From Tethya wilhelma (taxonomy: Eukaryota > Porifera > Demospongiae > Tethyida > Tethyidae): a stretch of 64,000 bases of DNA. The stretch covers positions 6,050,231-6,114,230 of the forward strand of contig CAXIPT010000006.1 of the NCBI GenBank assembly GCA_964030475.1. The letters are read 5' to 3'. The notes beneath the pieces are model-generated. The model did no database searches. It saw nothing but the letters and a program-made list of their open reading frames with translations, and was not told the origin of the DNA. Position 1 is the stretch's first letter. The number at the start of each line of letters is the position of its first letter. The translations under genes were made by a program, and so were the position numbers. Positions 46,306 through 57,920 of this stretch are shown here, in pieces.

Positions 46306-47632
46306 CACTGTCCAAAATAGTGACAGTTGTGACATCTGGATCAAGAATAACAATGGAGGAAGGAGTGGCAAATCTGCTAAACACCAAGTCAATAGTTAAA
46401 CTCTCAGTATTTTCAATTTCTCCATCATCAATAATCATAAGAGGGGTACATTGTCTTCTGGTGAACTCATCAAATGATAAAAACACTGTTAGATCTTCTT
46501 CAGCAATCCTGCCATAGTCAGTCTCATCTAATAAGGAGTAACAACAGTGGTGTAGGCAGGGGGAGGGCTTTGGGGGCTCAAGCCCCCCCTTTCTTTCCCT
46601 CGCAGAGTTTAGGTTCTGCAAATGCGCTATTTTTTGAGTACTTACCTTAGCAACATTGCTTAGCAGCCATCTTTGCTTAGAATTTGTCCAGAATAACTTG
46701 GGAAAAGCTTTCTTTTGATTCAACAAAGCTTAGAGAACGCTCGATCGAGCGAGTGCGTGCAATCACAGTGCAATATAGCCTTGTCCCCAGGCCTGGGAAC
46801 GAGGCTAGGTGCAATACGGTTCAATTTAATAAATGGGTGGGGCTAAAATCAGCCTAATTAAATGAGTGTGGCTTCCGGTCGCACAAAATTCCCGGCACGC
46901 TTCGCGCGCAACTATCTCTAAGCCCTCTCTTTTGTAAAATCCTGGCTATGCCACTGAACAAACAGGAATGAGATTGAGTGTTGATTATGATTGTATAGAG
47001 TTCACCTGCAGTCCCTGGGATGGTGTTGACACTGAGGAGAATTGAAGGAATAAAAACATCAGGTGCAGGGGATTTAACCTCAACACAGATGTCAACAGTT
47101 CCATCAGATTCACTGACAGTATAGGTTCTCTCAAATCCAACGATTATATCTGCAAATATACAAATAACTAACTCTAAGTAACAATGTACAAAAACATAAT
47201 AATTCAACTCACTATCATCATCTTCAATCAGAATAAATGTGTTTGCAAAGAGAATAGTTGGTGGTGCAAACTCTGGTGAGCCTATAAGCCGGGTAGAAGT
47301 TACTTGAAAAGCCTCTGTTCTTTCAGCTATGTCATCATTGAAGACACGAAAGTTAAAATCAACAGTTTGCTCATCTGGTTGAAGTGTAAGAACGAAAAAG
47401 TTTGTTCGTCCTATTGAGTAATCATTATCAGCTGTAAGTGTAGACAGCTCAGCTGGTCCAATGCTATCATCAGGAGTAGTAGGAGTGACAGCGGTCACTA
47501 CGGAGAATGTTTGCTCTGAAATAACATCTCTCTCTTTTGCAAGGCGGACAAGTCCAACAATATTAGTACTAAGTTCTGGATCAGGTGGTTCAGACACATT
47601 GTAAAGTGGCCGCTCAAATCCAATTGCAATAT
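46306..47632 (-). CDS. Calx-beta repeat extracellular protein, 3 internal exons
   Basis: Exons (5' to 3') are 47213-47632, 47006-47149 and 46306-46527, each a multiple of 3 with phase-1 borders. This is the symmetric pattern that permits domain shuffling. Each begins a Calx-beta-like module: NIAIGFERPLYNVSEPPDP, NIIVGFERTYTVSESDGTVD and DETDYGRIAEEDLTVFLSFD. Later strands include FILIEDDD and MIIDDGEIENTESLTIDLVF. Calx-beta domains are seven-stranded, often calcium-binding, and in sponges occur in long secreted or surface receptors and aggregation-type proteins. Both ends are open here: the 5' side runs into repeats at 47.7 kb, and a donor follows the last exon. Confidence 0.8.
46545..46956. 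mobile_element. 412-bp hAT-like MITE in Calx-beta intron
   Basis: It starts CAGTGGTGTAGGCAGG and ends CCTGGCTATGCCACTG, the CAGTGGCGTAGCCAGG-type hAT terminus. I could not settle the target duplication. A 32-bp micro-insertion (46776-46807) lies inside it. Related copies: 38215-38515 and an end at 49,974. Confidence 0.75.
46776..46807. mobile_element. 32-bp TIR-only insertion with about 9-bp target duplication
   Basis: TAGCCTTGTCCCCAGG is joined directly to its near-inverse CCTGGGAACGAGGCTA. Flanks are AGTGCAATA and GGTGCAATA (8 of 9 equal). The end matches the terminus of the element at 37,409 (TAGCCTCGTTCCCAGG). It has no interior at all. Confidence 0.75.
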
Positions 47633-47967
47633 CTGCATGACATTGTGTTCAGAGTATCAGTCAAAAATGTATATTATTATGCATGTCTCGTTATGATAAC
47701 TTGCAGTAAATCACAACTCTATAGGCATGAACTCATGTACACATGAGTGTGTACGTATATACGTATGGTACTCAGCAATGCAATTGTGAGTGGGGTCTTG
47801 TAGCCAATATGGCCACTTGACTGAGCAAATTAAAATGCTCAAACTAAAAATCCTGTTCAAGTTTTAGCTTTTGAGAAATATATTCTTTTTGGATAGACAC
47901 AGGTACTCTGTGTTTATGCTCATAATTTTTTTTTTTTTGAAGTAGACTTGCTGTTCTTGAGATATAA
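47633..47967. other. No gene seen
   Basis: AT-rich stretch upstream of the visible Calx-beta exons. Confidence 0.4.
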
Positions 47968-48590
47968 TCATACGTACGGTAGTACGTATAGTAGGAATGG
48001 ACCGACTGTCCCATAGACACAATACAAAATGTTGGTCACCATAAAAATCTAGTCAAACAAACTTGAAATTAAGCCTTCAAACTTGCTCAGAGGCTCTAAC
48101 TGGCAGATTACCAATCGCATGCAAGGCCTAAAACTCACAGAAACTTTCCTCAGCACTCGTAGAGAGAGCTAGTGGGAAGCCACAACAGTGTCATTTTTGT
48201 TCTCCTAACGTACGTACGTACGTACTTTCTAACTGACTTACTTGAAAAGCATTTCCAGAAAACCAGAATGTGTTGAGCCAACTTTGACAGCGCAAAGTAA
48301 CCCCTTTTCATAGGTAGTACATTCCTTGATAGTCGTTTACATCACAAATAAGCCTAAACAAAAACTAGAAAGCTTTGAAACTGAGAATATAAATTCACTG
48401 TACTTCAATGTAGCCATAATGATTTGTAGGTAGAGTTCAAAGGTCATTGATTACCCACGTGGCATTTAATACGCATGCGCATTAGCTGCTCTAGCAAACA
48501 ATAGCTGCTACTCAGATAACTCAAGCTTTTTGTAAGGACTAACCAGTTTCTGATGGTCTCCTCACCGTAGTGTTGAAAAAAGTGAATGAA
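47968..48590 (-). repeat. Repeat family B, copy 5 (inverted)
   Basis: It starts CATACGTACGGTAGTACG, contains an ACGT run at about 48,209-48,224, and ends in AAAAAAGTGAATGAA against MITE A. Confidence 0.75.
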
Positions 48591-49016
48591 CAAGTAGTAA
48601 AAATTTCAAAAAATAAGCAGTGTAGGAATGGGCAGTGCTCTAAAAAGTATTGGAACAAGGAATGGTCTCAATTTCGGCACATGACTACTTCATTTTTTGT
48701 GCCCAAGTCTTGGCCAGTAATCTAGTCCTGACTGCAATACTTTATTCCACTTTTTAGCCAAGTGATAAAATTGGCAGGAATTTGAACCATTATATCATGT
48801 GATAAAATGCAATACTGATAAGCTATTCAAGTACAGATCACTCTTTGAACCATTTACAACAATTAGCTACAATTAGCTAATAATTATTAACTAGAGAGAT
48901 CAAAATGAAAATGAAGTAGTCATGTGCCGAAATTGAGACCATTCCTTGTTCCAATACTTTTTAGAGCACTGCCCATTCCTATACACTGCTTATTTTTTTG
49001 AAATTTTTACTACTTG
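48591..49016. mobile_element. MITE family A, copy 3
   Basis: Inverted ends CAAGTAGTAAAAATTTCAAA and its complement at 48,995-49,016, with about 110-bp TIRs. The centre matches the flanks of the nested element at 37.3-38.1 kb. Confidence 0.8.
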
Positions 49017-49973
49017 TATTAATATTAGCAAATTGGCTATATGCACATTTAGTGGGTGTTACAAGATCCAATAATCTATAGCTAACATGAAATCGGCTTG
49101 CATGTCAGTATGAACATTATGTCATGCAAATGAAGTAGCCCATCAAATTGAATAAGTATACATGATGACTTAAAATTTCTGCAGCAAAATACTGTTGACA
49201 ACATGTCCAGTGAAAGTTCCGAAGTACAGTATGGTATGCAAGGTCAAGATAATAGCATTTACAAGGTAACACATTTAAGCATTGACCTGATAAAACTCAA
49301 AACCCAACTGATGGAGTGGAATAACTTCATCATGTCAGAGGTGCATGTTGAGTCACCGAGGAGTTCATCGATCCCTATGTGTCTCACTTATGTTCATATC
49401 CCCCAGCTCAATAACATAGTGGACGTAGGAATAAACTCCTAGCTCACTCATTATTTGACAACAGAAGAACCGTTCCTATCTTGTTTGCCCACTTTTTACA
49501 ATTTGCCCATTCCTATGTTCTTATTATATTTCTAATATTTTTAGCGCTAGCCTTGTCTATATAAGGCAATGGTAGAGTCGAAAATGTTCCTATAGTTTGT
49601 ACTAGTAGCAGAGAGTTCAGCTAGGACAGCTATATTATTCCAAATAACACACACTTGTCTGTGCGAAAAGGGTCATCAATTTGCCTTGATTCCCAAGTAG
49701 CTAATGAAGTAGCTAATGAATAATCCATGGTCATAGAAATAATTATTATGGAAAAAGTGCTTATTGTCTAGTATGTAGTAACTGAACAATGGAGAGAGAT
49801 GCGAAACTGATGCCAAAAACACGTGAAGACAAAGATACCAATTAAGTTTATTCATTCATGAATTAGCTTTAGAAAGTGAGCGGTCTCATAGAAAATTTTT
49901 GCCAACATACGTAGAATGAGTGCCAAGCACTCATTTTTTGCAGAGATATTCACATGAATATACGCAGTACTCA
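49017..49973. other. No gene supported; short open frame at 49203-49442
   Basis: The 79-codon frame (MSSESSEVQYGMQGQDNS start) is not recognised and lacks splice or homology support. The rest is AT-rich. Confidence 0.4.
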
Positions 49974-50715
49974 AGTGGCGTAGCCAGGGGAGTGCTAAAG
50001 GGGCACTTGCCGCCCCTTTTTTTCTCTTTCAAAATTTACACTTTGGTAGGAAAAATGGGCCACATGTCTCATAAACCCATGCAATACAAAAATGTTTATC
50101 ACCATAAAGATCAAGCAAACCAAGTTAAGCTCTCAAACTTGCTCAATGACTCTCTTCAACAGATACCAACTGCATGCAAGGCCTGAAACTCATAAAAACT
50201 TTACTGGACACTCGTAGAGAGCGTGCCACTTTTGTTCTCCTAACGTATGTACGTACTAACTGACTCACTTGAACACGGTTTCCAGAGAACCAGAAAGTGT
50301 TGAGGCAACTTTGACAGCACGAGGTAAGTCCTTTTCAAGGGAACTACATTCCTTGATACTGGTTTTCATCACAAATATGCCTAAACAAAAACTAGAAAGC
50401 TTTGAAACTTAGCATATAAATTCATGTACTTCAACGTAGCAATCTTCTTCTAGAGTTCAAATTAAGGTCATCATCTATCCACGTGGCATTCAACGCGCAC
50501 ATGAGCATTAGTTACTCTAGCATTATAATGCATGTAGCTGCTACTCAAGCTTTTTGTAGGGACTAACCAGTTTCTAATAGTCTTCACACTGTAGTGTTGA
50601 AAAAAGTGAATAAACAAGTAGTAAAAGTTTCAAAAATAAGCTGCAGTATAGGAGTGGGCATGCAGCGCTGTAAAAGTATTGGAACAAGGCATTTCGGCAC
50701 ATGACTACTTCATTT
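49974..50715 (-). repeat. hAT-type end followed by repeat family B/A, copy 6 (inverted)
   Basis: AGTGGCGTAGCCAGGGGAGT at 49,975 is a hAT-like terminus. From about 50,040 the sequence follows family B and from 50,615 half of an A TIR, both more diverged than other copies. Confidence 0.6.
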
Positions 50716-50753
50716 TTTTGTGTTCAAGTCTTGGTCAGTAATATAATTTACTG

Positions 50754-50870
50754 TATAGCTAGAAATTTTCAAGAAATAAAATTTTCGCGGAAAGGCGATC
50801 GCCAAACTTTTCGTGATTTAATTTTCGAGGATCGAGCAGCCCCACCCATATAGACCTTTTCCACGCGGGA
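50754..50870. mobile_element. Half copy of TA-flanked MITE
   Basis: TATAGCTAGAAATTTTC, then GGCGATCGCCAAACTTTTCG and ATCGAGCAGCCCCACCCA, match 57632-57821 in inverse. Confidence 0.65.
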
Positions 50871-51185
50871 ACAATAGCGATTTTTTTAATGAGATGCATG
50901 ACGTGTTATGACGAATTGTGACAATAGACACGCCCCTTGCTTGGTGGGCAAATTTGTACAGTAGTGATACTGCCAAGCTTGATCATACTCTCACAATTCC
51001 AACAAAAAAACAAATTTCTGTCAGAAACACGTGTCCACCAAACGGCAGCCATTTTTATGGCATACGCCCACGCACGTGCAAATAAATTTCAATTTTTCCG
51101 CGCGCTTGCGTTTCGACTGTNTATACAAAGTAATTATACAAGTTCATCTAAATAACTAAATCTGATTTTATGACCAATGCAATCC

Positions 51186-52771
51186 TCAGCTATGCCACAT
51201 ACTGCTACTATCTTCCAATGTTGTTATGAGCATACACTCCCACTGAGCAGGGTCAGGACTCCAGATGTTAGTAGCCACACACTCAGCTGTCCTCACATCT
51301 TGAGGGGAATACCCTTCATTGCAACCAAACTCTACCCTCTTCAGAGTCACTTCACCAAGGTAACCATTAGCAGGAGGACTGGGACTAGAGCAGTTGCTCA
51401 CTGAAGATATGAGACGAAAATTATTAATATTCATCATCTAAAAACATATTTATACCAACCTGATTCCTCTGCACACTCTATCCCCTGAGGGTCTGGATAC
51501 CAAGTCTCATTACTGGTACAGACTATAGTGATCTCACTAGAGGGGAACATACCATCGGCACACTGGAATGTGACCTCTGACCCCTCCCTCATGCCATTGC
51601 TGGGACCACTGACCATGCTACTGTTCACAGGGAGAACTGGAGCTCCACAGTTGACTGTCAGGATAATCATAGATATGCATATAATGTCAACTAGTAAACT
51701 TGAACATTTGCAATACCTTCTATGCAACTGTACTGCTCAGGATCAGGGACCCAGCTTCTATTAGATGCACACTTCGACATCACCCTCCCCTCTGGAATGA
51801 ACCCTGGTCTACACTGGTAGGAGACCACAGAGCCCTCTGTTGTACTTTGATAAGGTTCAAAGGTGATGAGAGGATTAGAAGGAGGAGCAAAACAGTTCAC
51901 TATACAATAATAATTATTATTCACTAAAACAACTAAACATGTATGATGCTAATACAAATCAACTATTCCAGTTAGTAAAACTATGAACGTACCAAACTCA
52001 ATGGGGCCCATCATTGCAGAAGGACTGTTGCCAGCACAGTTGACAGATGTGACTCGCACAGTATAGTTCACATTGTAAGAGAAATCTAGAGGCGCTATAT
52101 TTGTCCCTGAGACAGCACTGACACTCACATTCTCTGTCTCTGGTGAGGTCTCAACAGTGTATCTCTCTACAGCTCCTCCACTGTTATCCCCTGAAGGGTC
52201 CCAGACTATGTTGACAGTGACAGAGGTAGTTTCATTGGCAACAATCAATACTGCTACATTCTCAGGAGGAGAGGGGAGAGCTGTAAGGGAGGAGGAGAGA
52301 GATTTACTTCATCCAAACTTTACTATACCACACATTCTTACCTAATACACTGTAAGGCAGTGTTGCATTAATAGCACCACCAAGAGTGCGACAGACTACA
52401 GTGGTGTCTGTCACATTATCAGAAGGTCTCAGGAACATAGTAGAGAGAAGGGTTGGTGAAATAGAATCCAGTCGTCTCACTGCTTCTGGAACGTTAGCAA
52501 CCACCTCTCCAGCAGGGGGGCGAAGTCTTGTGAAAGTAACAACATTATCCTCTGTGATGTAAGGATCCACAAGCCATTGTAGTGAAGTGCTGTTGATTTC
52601 ACAGGTGTATGTCACATTTTCCCCAGGACAGGCATGGCTCCTTCCACTTTGTTCCAGAGAAGAACTGAGATTAACCAGTTGTGAAGCCGTACACTGATAT
52701 CCTATGCATATAACCTGAATAATAATCGTCACTGTGACACAGCAGAAATATGGCATGGTCAGTGCAATCAT
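51186..52771 (-). CDS. Secreted Ig-like, fibronectin III, triple sushi (CCP) protein, complete, 5 exons, 436 aa
   Basis: Exons (5' to 3') are 52342-52771, 51993-52280, 51717-51899, 51460-51654 and 51186-51400. Together 1311 nt, exactly 437 codons, all introns phase 1. A signal peptide (MIALTMPYFCCVTVTIIIQV) leads into an Ig-like domain (CPGENVTYTCE ... TTVVCRT). A fibronectin III domain follows (WDPSGDNSGGAVERYTVET, YTVRVTSVNCAGNS). Three sushi domains complete it (FAPPSNPLITFEPY..CRPGFIPEG; GAPVLPVNSS..CADGMFPSS; PSPPANGYLG..CNEGYSPQD), each with paired cysteines and Trp-Pro-Asp-Pro ends. It stops at TGA without a membrane helix or GPI signal, so it is probably secreted. Sushi/FN3/Ig mixes are typical of sponge surface recognition proteins. 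A longer isoform reaching downstream exons cannot be excluded. Confidence 0.85.
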
Positions 52772-52914
52772 GATTACTGTGATGTCAGATGATCAGATAC
52801 TACATTCAGTTGACACAGCTACATGCAGTCTCGCGGGCAAGACGTCCGAGAGGGGGAAAAGGACGTCTGGTAACTGGGTAACGGTATACTTTTCGTTGCA
52901 CAGTGCAGTCACCA

Positions 52915-53647
52915 TTACCTCATTAGATTCTTGTGATACTGATTTTGAATGCTTTGTTTCACGTGACGACGAAACATGGCAGTAGCAGGGGGGTCATCCA
53001 AGGAGTTATGGCCACCATAATTAGCATTAGCATACATTTCGGCCCACAATTTGTACTGAAATGGTGTATAGGCTGATTCATGTTTCTTCTTTAACTGTGC
53101 CTCATACTTATCTGCTAAAGCTTTCTTGGCATCAACACTTGATGTTTTTTTGCGCGCCGCCACCGAGGCTTGTGCACCATCGGTGCTCAGTTTATTTATG
53201 TAGTAACAATATTATGCTAATTTCACAGAGAAAAAAAAAGCATAATATAATAGTAAACAGTTGATAATAATTGCTAGCCAACTAATCGCTTAAACATCTA
53301 CTGTATAAACTCACAGCAATTATTTTACATGCTAGAGTACTAGACAATAGCCCTAACAATGTTTAATTTCTATATGAAGTATGAGTAGTACTTCCAGGCA
53401 GGTTAACGTTCTCCTCAAGCCTATCACGTTCCTCCAAAACACGCTTCTGTTGTTGTGCCACTTTTTCCTTACATTCCTTCAGGTCTTTCTCGCGCATGGT
53501 TAATTGTTGCTTCAGTTCATTCAGCACCTTTTGTTGTTCATTTAGCCTTTTCTCATTTTCAGTCCGCTCATTGTTCAGTTCTTCCTCCAAGGCCTGCACA
53601 TTTCCCTCCAATGTCAATATTTTTTCCTTCAATTCACACACTTGTTG
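52915..53647 (-). CDS. Possible two-exon coiled-coil protein of unknown family
   Basis: The upstream exon (acceptor GTACAG before 53647, low end about 53392) encodes a continuous coiled coil of about 80 residues (LEEELNNERTENEKRLNEQQ, QQLTMREKDLKECKEKV). The downstream frame, ending TGA at 52915, is lysine-rich and then compact (FQYKLWAEMYANANYGGHNS, LDDPPATAMFRRHVKQS). A join in frame is possible, but the acceptor near 53,165 is poor. A 16-bp transposon-like motif (53163-53178) sits there. It may be one gene or two pieces. Confidence 0.4.
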
Positions 53648-54852
53648 CTGTACGTGTGTGTGTGTGTGTATGAATATGTTGTCACAATAGTCACTAATTA
53701 AAACACCTTTGCAGCCAAAGACACAGTTTATAGGGGTATGTAGTTATAGACAAAATCCATACATATACGAGCCGTAAGATGTCTGACAGCTTTTGTAGTT
53801 TCCTTATGTTTTCAAGTGCATGCACTATAGTTTATGAAAATTTTCGTGTGCAACCTCCCCTCCTCCTTCCCCGCCCCATCTTCATGAAGTGTACAGTTTT
53901 GGGAATCAGGTAGTACTATAAAAAAAAGCAGTCACTGTGTAGGAATGGGCAGTGCTAAAAAAAGGAAACAAGGTATTTTCATCCTGACATATTAAATAAT
54001 AAATATTACTAGTGGCATGCAAGCATGGAGTGGGGTGAGCACGAGCAAGCACATATGCATGGAATCTTGCATGTCACATTAGCCTCGTTGCAGCTACTCA
54101 TTTCTAGATAGCCTACATATTATACTAGGCTCCTCTTTGACCTTGCACTCAGTGCATGTAGAGTCAAAGGTGGAGCTTAGGCTAGAGCATATTATTGTTT
54201 GTAATAGCACTGGTGAAAGAGTATGACATAAATACACAATTCATGGTAAGAGACACTTGGCTAAATTGGTTGACAGTGTTAATTTTGTTTGAGTCCCAGG
54301 CTGTCATTTGCAAGTTATTCTCATTACTGCTCAAGAGGGATGTCCTCTCTTGCCAGTTAGCAGTTACTATCATGGCTACTCATGCAGGGGTCTCAGCACC
54401 ATGCATGCATTGATTTCAGATATAGCAGTTGTTGTATCATGTTCAGAGTTATCAGCAGTTCTGACTCTTGAGTCTTGAGCTCAGGGTTTTTTAGTTTAGA
54501 GCCTCTCACAGCTGTTCTAGCTTCTGCTCTCATTATTCAGTAGTATTGGCATCCATCCATACACACAACATTCCTGCAGTAGTTAATTCAGCTGAAACTA
54601 TTCTGGACCTTTAATTGGTAGGCGTGTCACCACGTGACTCGTGATCACGCCCCCTTTCGAATTTGCGAGGGAATCGGATATCCTACATGATCCTAGCTGT
54701 GCCAAACACTTCTCAGTGCCCAGATGATCTGCCCAGTGTGAGGGCAGCATTTACAATATTTTCAGGGCTTTGCAATTTTTCATAGACACGTGGCATGGCA
54801 TGCGGTTAATTTGGAACAATTAGAATAATAGTTCAGACATATGGAAAGTGGC
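53648..54852. other. Intergenic; hairpin with AGGCTCC ends at 54,129-54,184
   Basis: AGGCTCCTCTTTGACC and its partial inverse GTCAAAGGTGGAGC, ending TTAGGCTA, form a hairpin near 54,129-54,184 with CATATTAT on both sides. It follows a lone TAGCCTCGTTGCAG end (54,082). Half an A TIR motif lies at 53,940. No gene is seen. Confidence 0.5.
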
Positions 54853-55382
54853 TAGTCTCATGCCCAGCCTCTCCTGCCCACGTGCTACTCGCACGGGAAA
54901 AGGAGAGATCTGGTAACTAACGTACACATTCCTGTATCTCAGTTTGGAATTTGGAACTACCAATGAAATCGCAGGAAAAATGATTAGTAGTTCTACGTCA
55001 TTGAAGATTGCGCAACACACGTAGATAGCTATGCCACATGTCTGTGAAGTTCAAAATATTCATAGACCACAAACACGTATCGCTTGGCTTCTTTATTCAA
55101 TTAGTGGCAGCTAAACTCCTCCTTGAAATCCAAAGAGTTGTACGTTAGTTACCAGATCCAGCCAGAGGAGGTACGACATGAGTGCACCTTTGCTGAGCTG
55201 GCAGACAGGGTGCACATGATCAACTCTCATTGTGAAGTATTGCGGTCACATGATCGGAATGTAATTAACGGACTTGCCAGCTCAGCAAAGGCGCACTCCT
55301 GTCGTACCTCCTCTGAGATCCAGCATACTCTCCTTTTCCCGTGCGAGTAGCACGTGGGCAGGAGAGGCTGGGCACGAGACTA
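54853..55382. mobile_element. 530-bp MITE, 55-bp TIRs, 9-bp target duplication (Mutator-like)
   Basis: Both ends read TAGTCTC(A/G)TGCCCAGCC and continue through CTACTCGCACGGGAAAAGG with one mismatch in 55 bp. Flanks GAAAGTGGC (44-52 of 54,8xx) and 55383-55391 are identical. Inside, a second inverted pair (GAGGAGGTACGACATGAGTG at 55,163 and its complement near 55,300) makes a nested fold-back. No transposase. Confidence 0.85.
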
Positions 55383-55447
55383 GAAAGTGGCCGGTCGGAC
55401 GATTACATCACTTTATAATATTATATACTACAGATATACAAATCCCT

Positions 55448-56077
55448 TAGCCTCGTAAACCAGTCCCTCCCCGCTATGCTTATTGCTAAGCGCGGGGAGG
55501 GCCTGGTCTCCAAAATCACGTGAGTTGCGTCACAAAAAGTGTGCGTGGGCGGAAAGCTGTTCGGTGGTTTATCCGCCCACTCAAAATTAGCTAGCGCTAA
55601 AAGCGCTCACGAGTCCAGGCAAAAAAATTTTTGCAGACAGTTTAGAAACGTAGCGCTTGTGTTCTAAGACTTTAAATTTAGCTTGTTTTAGCTTAGTTAG
55701 GCTTATTTTGTGAGCCATCTATGGCCAGGAAAAATTCTGTCACAGACTACTCGCGTATTTGCGTGTACAGCATGCATAGGAAGGCCAGCACTCCAGCAAG
55801 AGCAAAAAGCAGGTACAGATACTAATCACAGCCATTTACAAGTAAATTTGTACTGTACTTACGTTCATACACTTGGAACAAGCTTGTCATCGATCTCTCT
55901 TGGCTTGTGCTGTGAGTTGCGTGGGCAGGACTACACTTTCTTACTCGACCTGCCCACATATGCAAATCAAGGTTCTACCTAAGTTCTACCCTTGACGTCA
56001 CTCACGTGATTTTGGAGACCAGGCCCTCCCCGCGCTTAGCAATAAGCATAGCGGGGAGGGACTGGTTTACGAGGCTA
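55448..56077. mobile_element. 630-bp MITE with 77-bp perfect TIRs and 9-bp target duplication (Mutator-like)
   Basis: TIRs 55449-55525 and 56000-56076 are exact complements, starting (T)AGCCTCGTAAACC and ending CACGTGAGT. CAAATCCCT flanks both ends. Each TIR itself folds (CCTCCCCGC ... GCGGGGAGG). The interior has no recognisable protein. TIR length and duplication size suggest Mutator-type mobilisation (inference). Confidence 0.88.
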
Positions 56078-56274
56078 CAAATCCCTTGTTTGACACATGC
56101 ACTTATGTGGGGCTCGCTCATGCTCGCCCCAAATATGATTCAAACAATGCTGTACATGACGGTTGATATGATAATGGTTTGAAGTTGGCTATAAGCAGGC
56201 AACCTAGGCCGGCAATGTTGTATTAGTTCATTAACCCTTAGTTTAGAGTGCAAGACTTGGGCTTTAAAATGAAT

Positions 56275-57629
56275 TAAGTAGTCATGTGCCGAAATTGCAA
56301 CATGCATGTCTTGTTTCCTTACTTTTTATAGCACTGCCCATTCCTACACGGCTCTTTTTTATGAAATTGTTACTACACATGTTCATTCACTTTTTTAACA
56401 CTTAGTGGACGGGTTAAATTAATGACCTTTAAACCCAAAAATATGGGTACAAAATTTATACGTGTGTGCAAGTGTAAGTGCAACTTCAGCACTTTTTTTG
56501 GCAGGAAGCTTGTATCTGTGAACTTGAACTAGCTGTGCAGAGGGGTAAGGTATTGCCATACTTAGATATGACTTACTAACTTAAACCTTGAAATTGGCGT
56601 GGCGCTATAGGCTCATAAAGCGACAAAGGTCACGATCACGATCATCGCTTTTGTTTTCTCCAGAGTCCTACAGAGCACAAGGTTAGTACTTTATATATTA
56701 CTGCAGGGATAGCTAGGCTATAAGGCTATACCATCGCTTTTGGGATTCAGTTAGGCTAGCTATAGTTTTTTGCTCATAAGTCTGTCATGGTCGCATTAGT
56801 CGCGATCGCGATTTTCGATTTTAGTTTCTCGTTTTCTCCATGGTCTTAGCTAGTAGAGGCTTAGTACTTACTATGTTAGTGCAGCAATAGCTAGACTATA
56901 TGACCATAGCATCGCTTTTGTAACTCTGTTCAACTAGCTGACAAAAAAGCCAAAGACACTAAGCTTTGTATTATAATTATACGTGTCACGGAAACATGAC
57001 AATCATCTTCCGGAAGTGGTACGTATAAATAATTATGTCACGGATTCGTGACAATCGTCCGCTAAGTGTTAAACAGTGAAGTCTGGAGGCTATCAGAGAC
57101 TGGTTAGTCTCTACAAAAAACTTGAGTAGCAGTAAGTCAGAGTTTGCTAATGCGCATGTGCAGTTAATGCCATGCACGTGGATAGATAACGACCTTTGAA
57201 CTCTATCTCCAAAAGATGGCTGCATTCAAGTGTATGAATTTATATACTAAGTTTTAAAGCTTTCTAGCCTTGTTTTGACACATTTAGGCAGTAAACGAGT
57301 GCAAAAGATCCTAGTTCAGATGAAAAGAAGTTACTTTGTGTAGTCAAAACTAGCTCAATGCCTTTTGTTTCTCTGGAAATGGTGTTCAAGTAAGTCAGTA
57401 AGGAAGTAAGGAAGTAAGTGAGAACAAAAATGCGTGGGTGTAGCTTCTGACTAGCGCTCTCAACAAGTGCTATAGGAAAGTTTCTGTGAGCTTTAGGCCT
57501 TCACAAGCTGCAGTTATAATCTGTCTAAGAGAGCTTCTGAGCAAGTTTGAAGGTTTAGCTTGTCTTGCTAGATTTTTATGGTGATAAACATTTTGTGTTG
57601 TGTCTATGGGACAGTCGGCCCATTCCTAC
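56275..57629 (+). repeat. Repeat families A and B with an insert, copy 7
   Basis: Half an A TIR at 56275-56400 and B from about 57,085 (GACTGGTTAGTCTC) to GGCCCATTCCTACT at 57,629. Between them (56,630-56,940) are two diverged tandem copies of a unit of about 180 bp that includes CATCGCTTTTG and TTAGTACTT. No gene is seen. Confidence 0.6.
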
Positions 57630-57631
57630 TA

Positions 57632-57821
57632 CCGTATAGCTAGAAATTTTCGAGGAGAATAAATTTCCGACTGTTTTCGCAAAAATTTTACCCGCGGAAT
57701 TTTCGGGATCCCATTGCAATACTATGGGTGGGGCTGCTTTATCCTCGAAAATTAAATCGCGAAAAGTTTGGCGATCGCTTTTTGCGAAAATTTTATTCTT
57801 CGAAAATTTCTAGCTATACGG
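57632..57821. mobile_element. 190-bp MITE with TA duplication (Tc1/mariner-like) nested in family B
   Basis: Ends CCGTATAGCTAGAAATTTTC and the inverse, flanked by TA at 57630-57631 and 57822-57823. It interrupts the conserved B terminus CCATTCCTACTATACGTAC, whose two halves are seen on either side, so the insertion point is exact. A half copy is at 50754-50870. Confidence 0.85.
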
Positions 57822-57849
57822 TATACGTATACTACCGTACATACGACAG

Positions 57850-57880
57850 TAGTACACTGGGTACTATAATTGTTGTCTTG

Positions 57881-57920
<40 letters not shown>

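Noticed and set aside
55710..55982. 90-codon frame inside the 630-bp MITE
   Set aside because: No transposase motif; too short and not conserved with the related elements.
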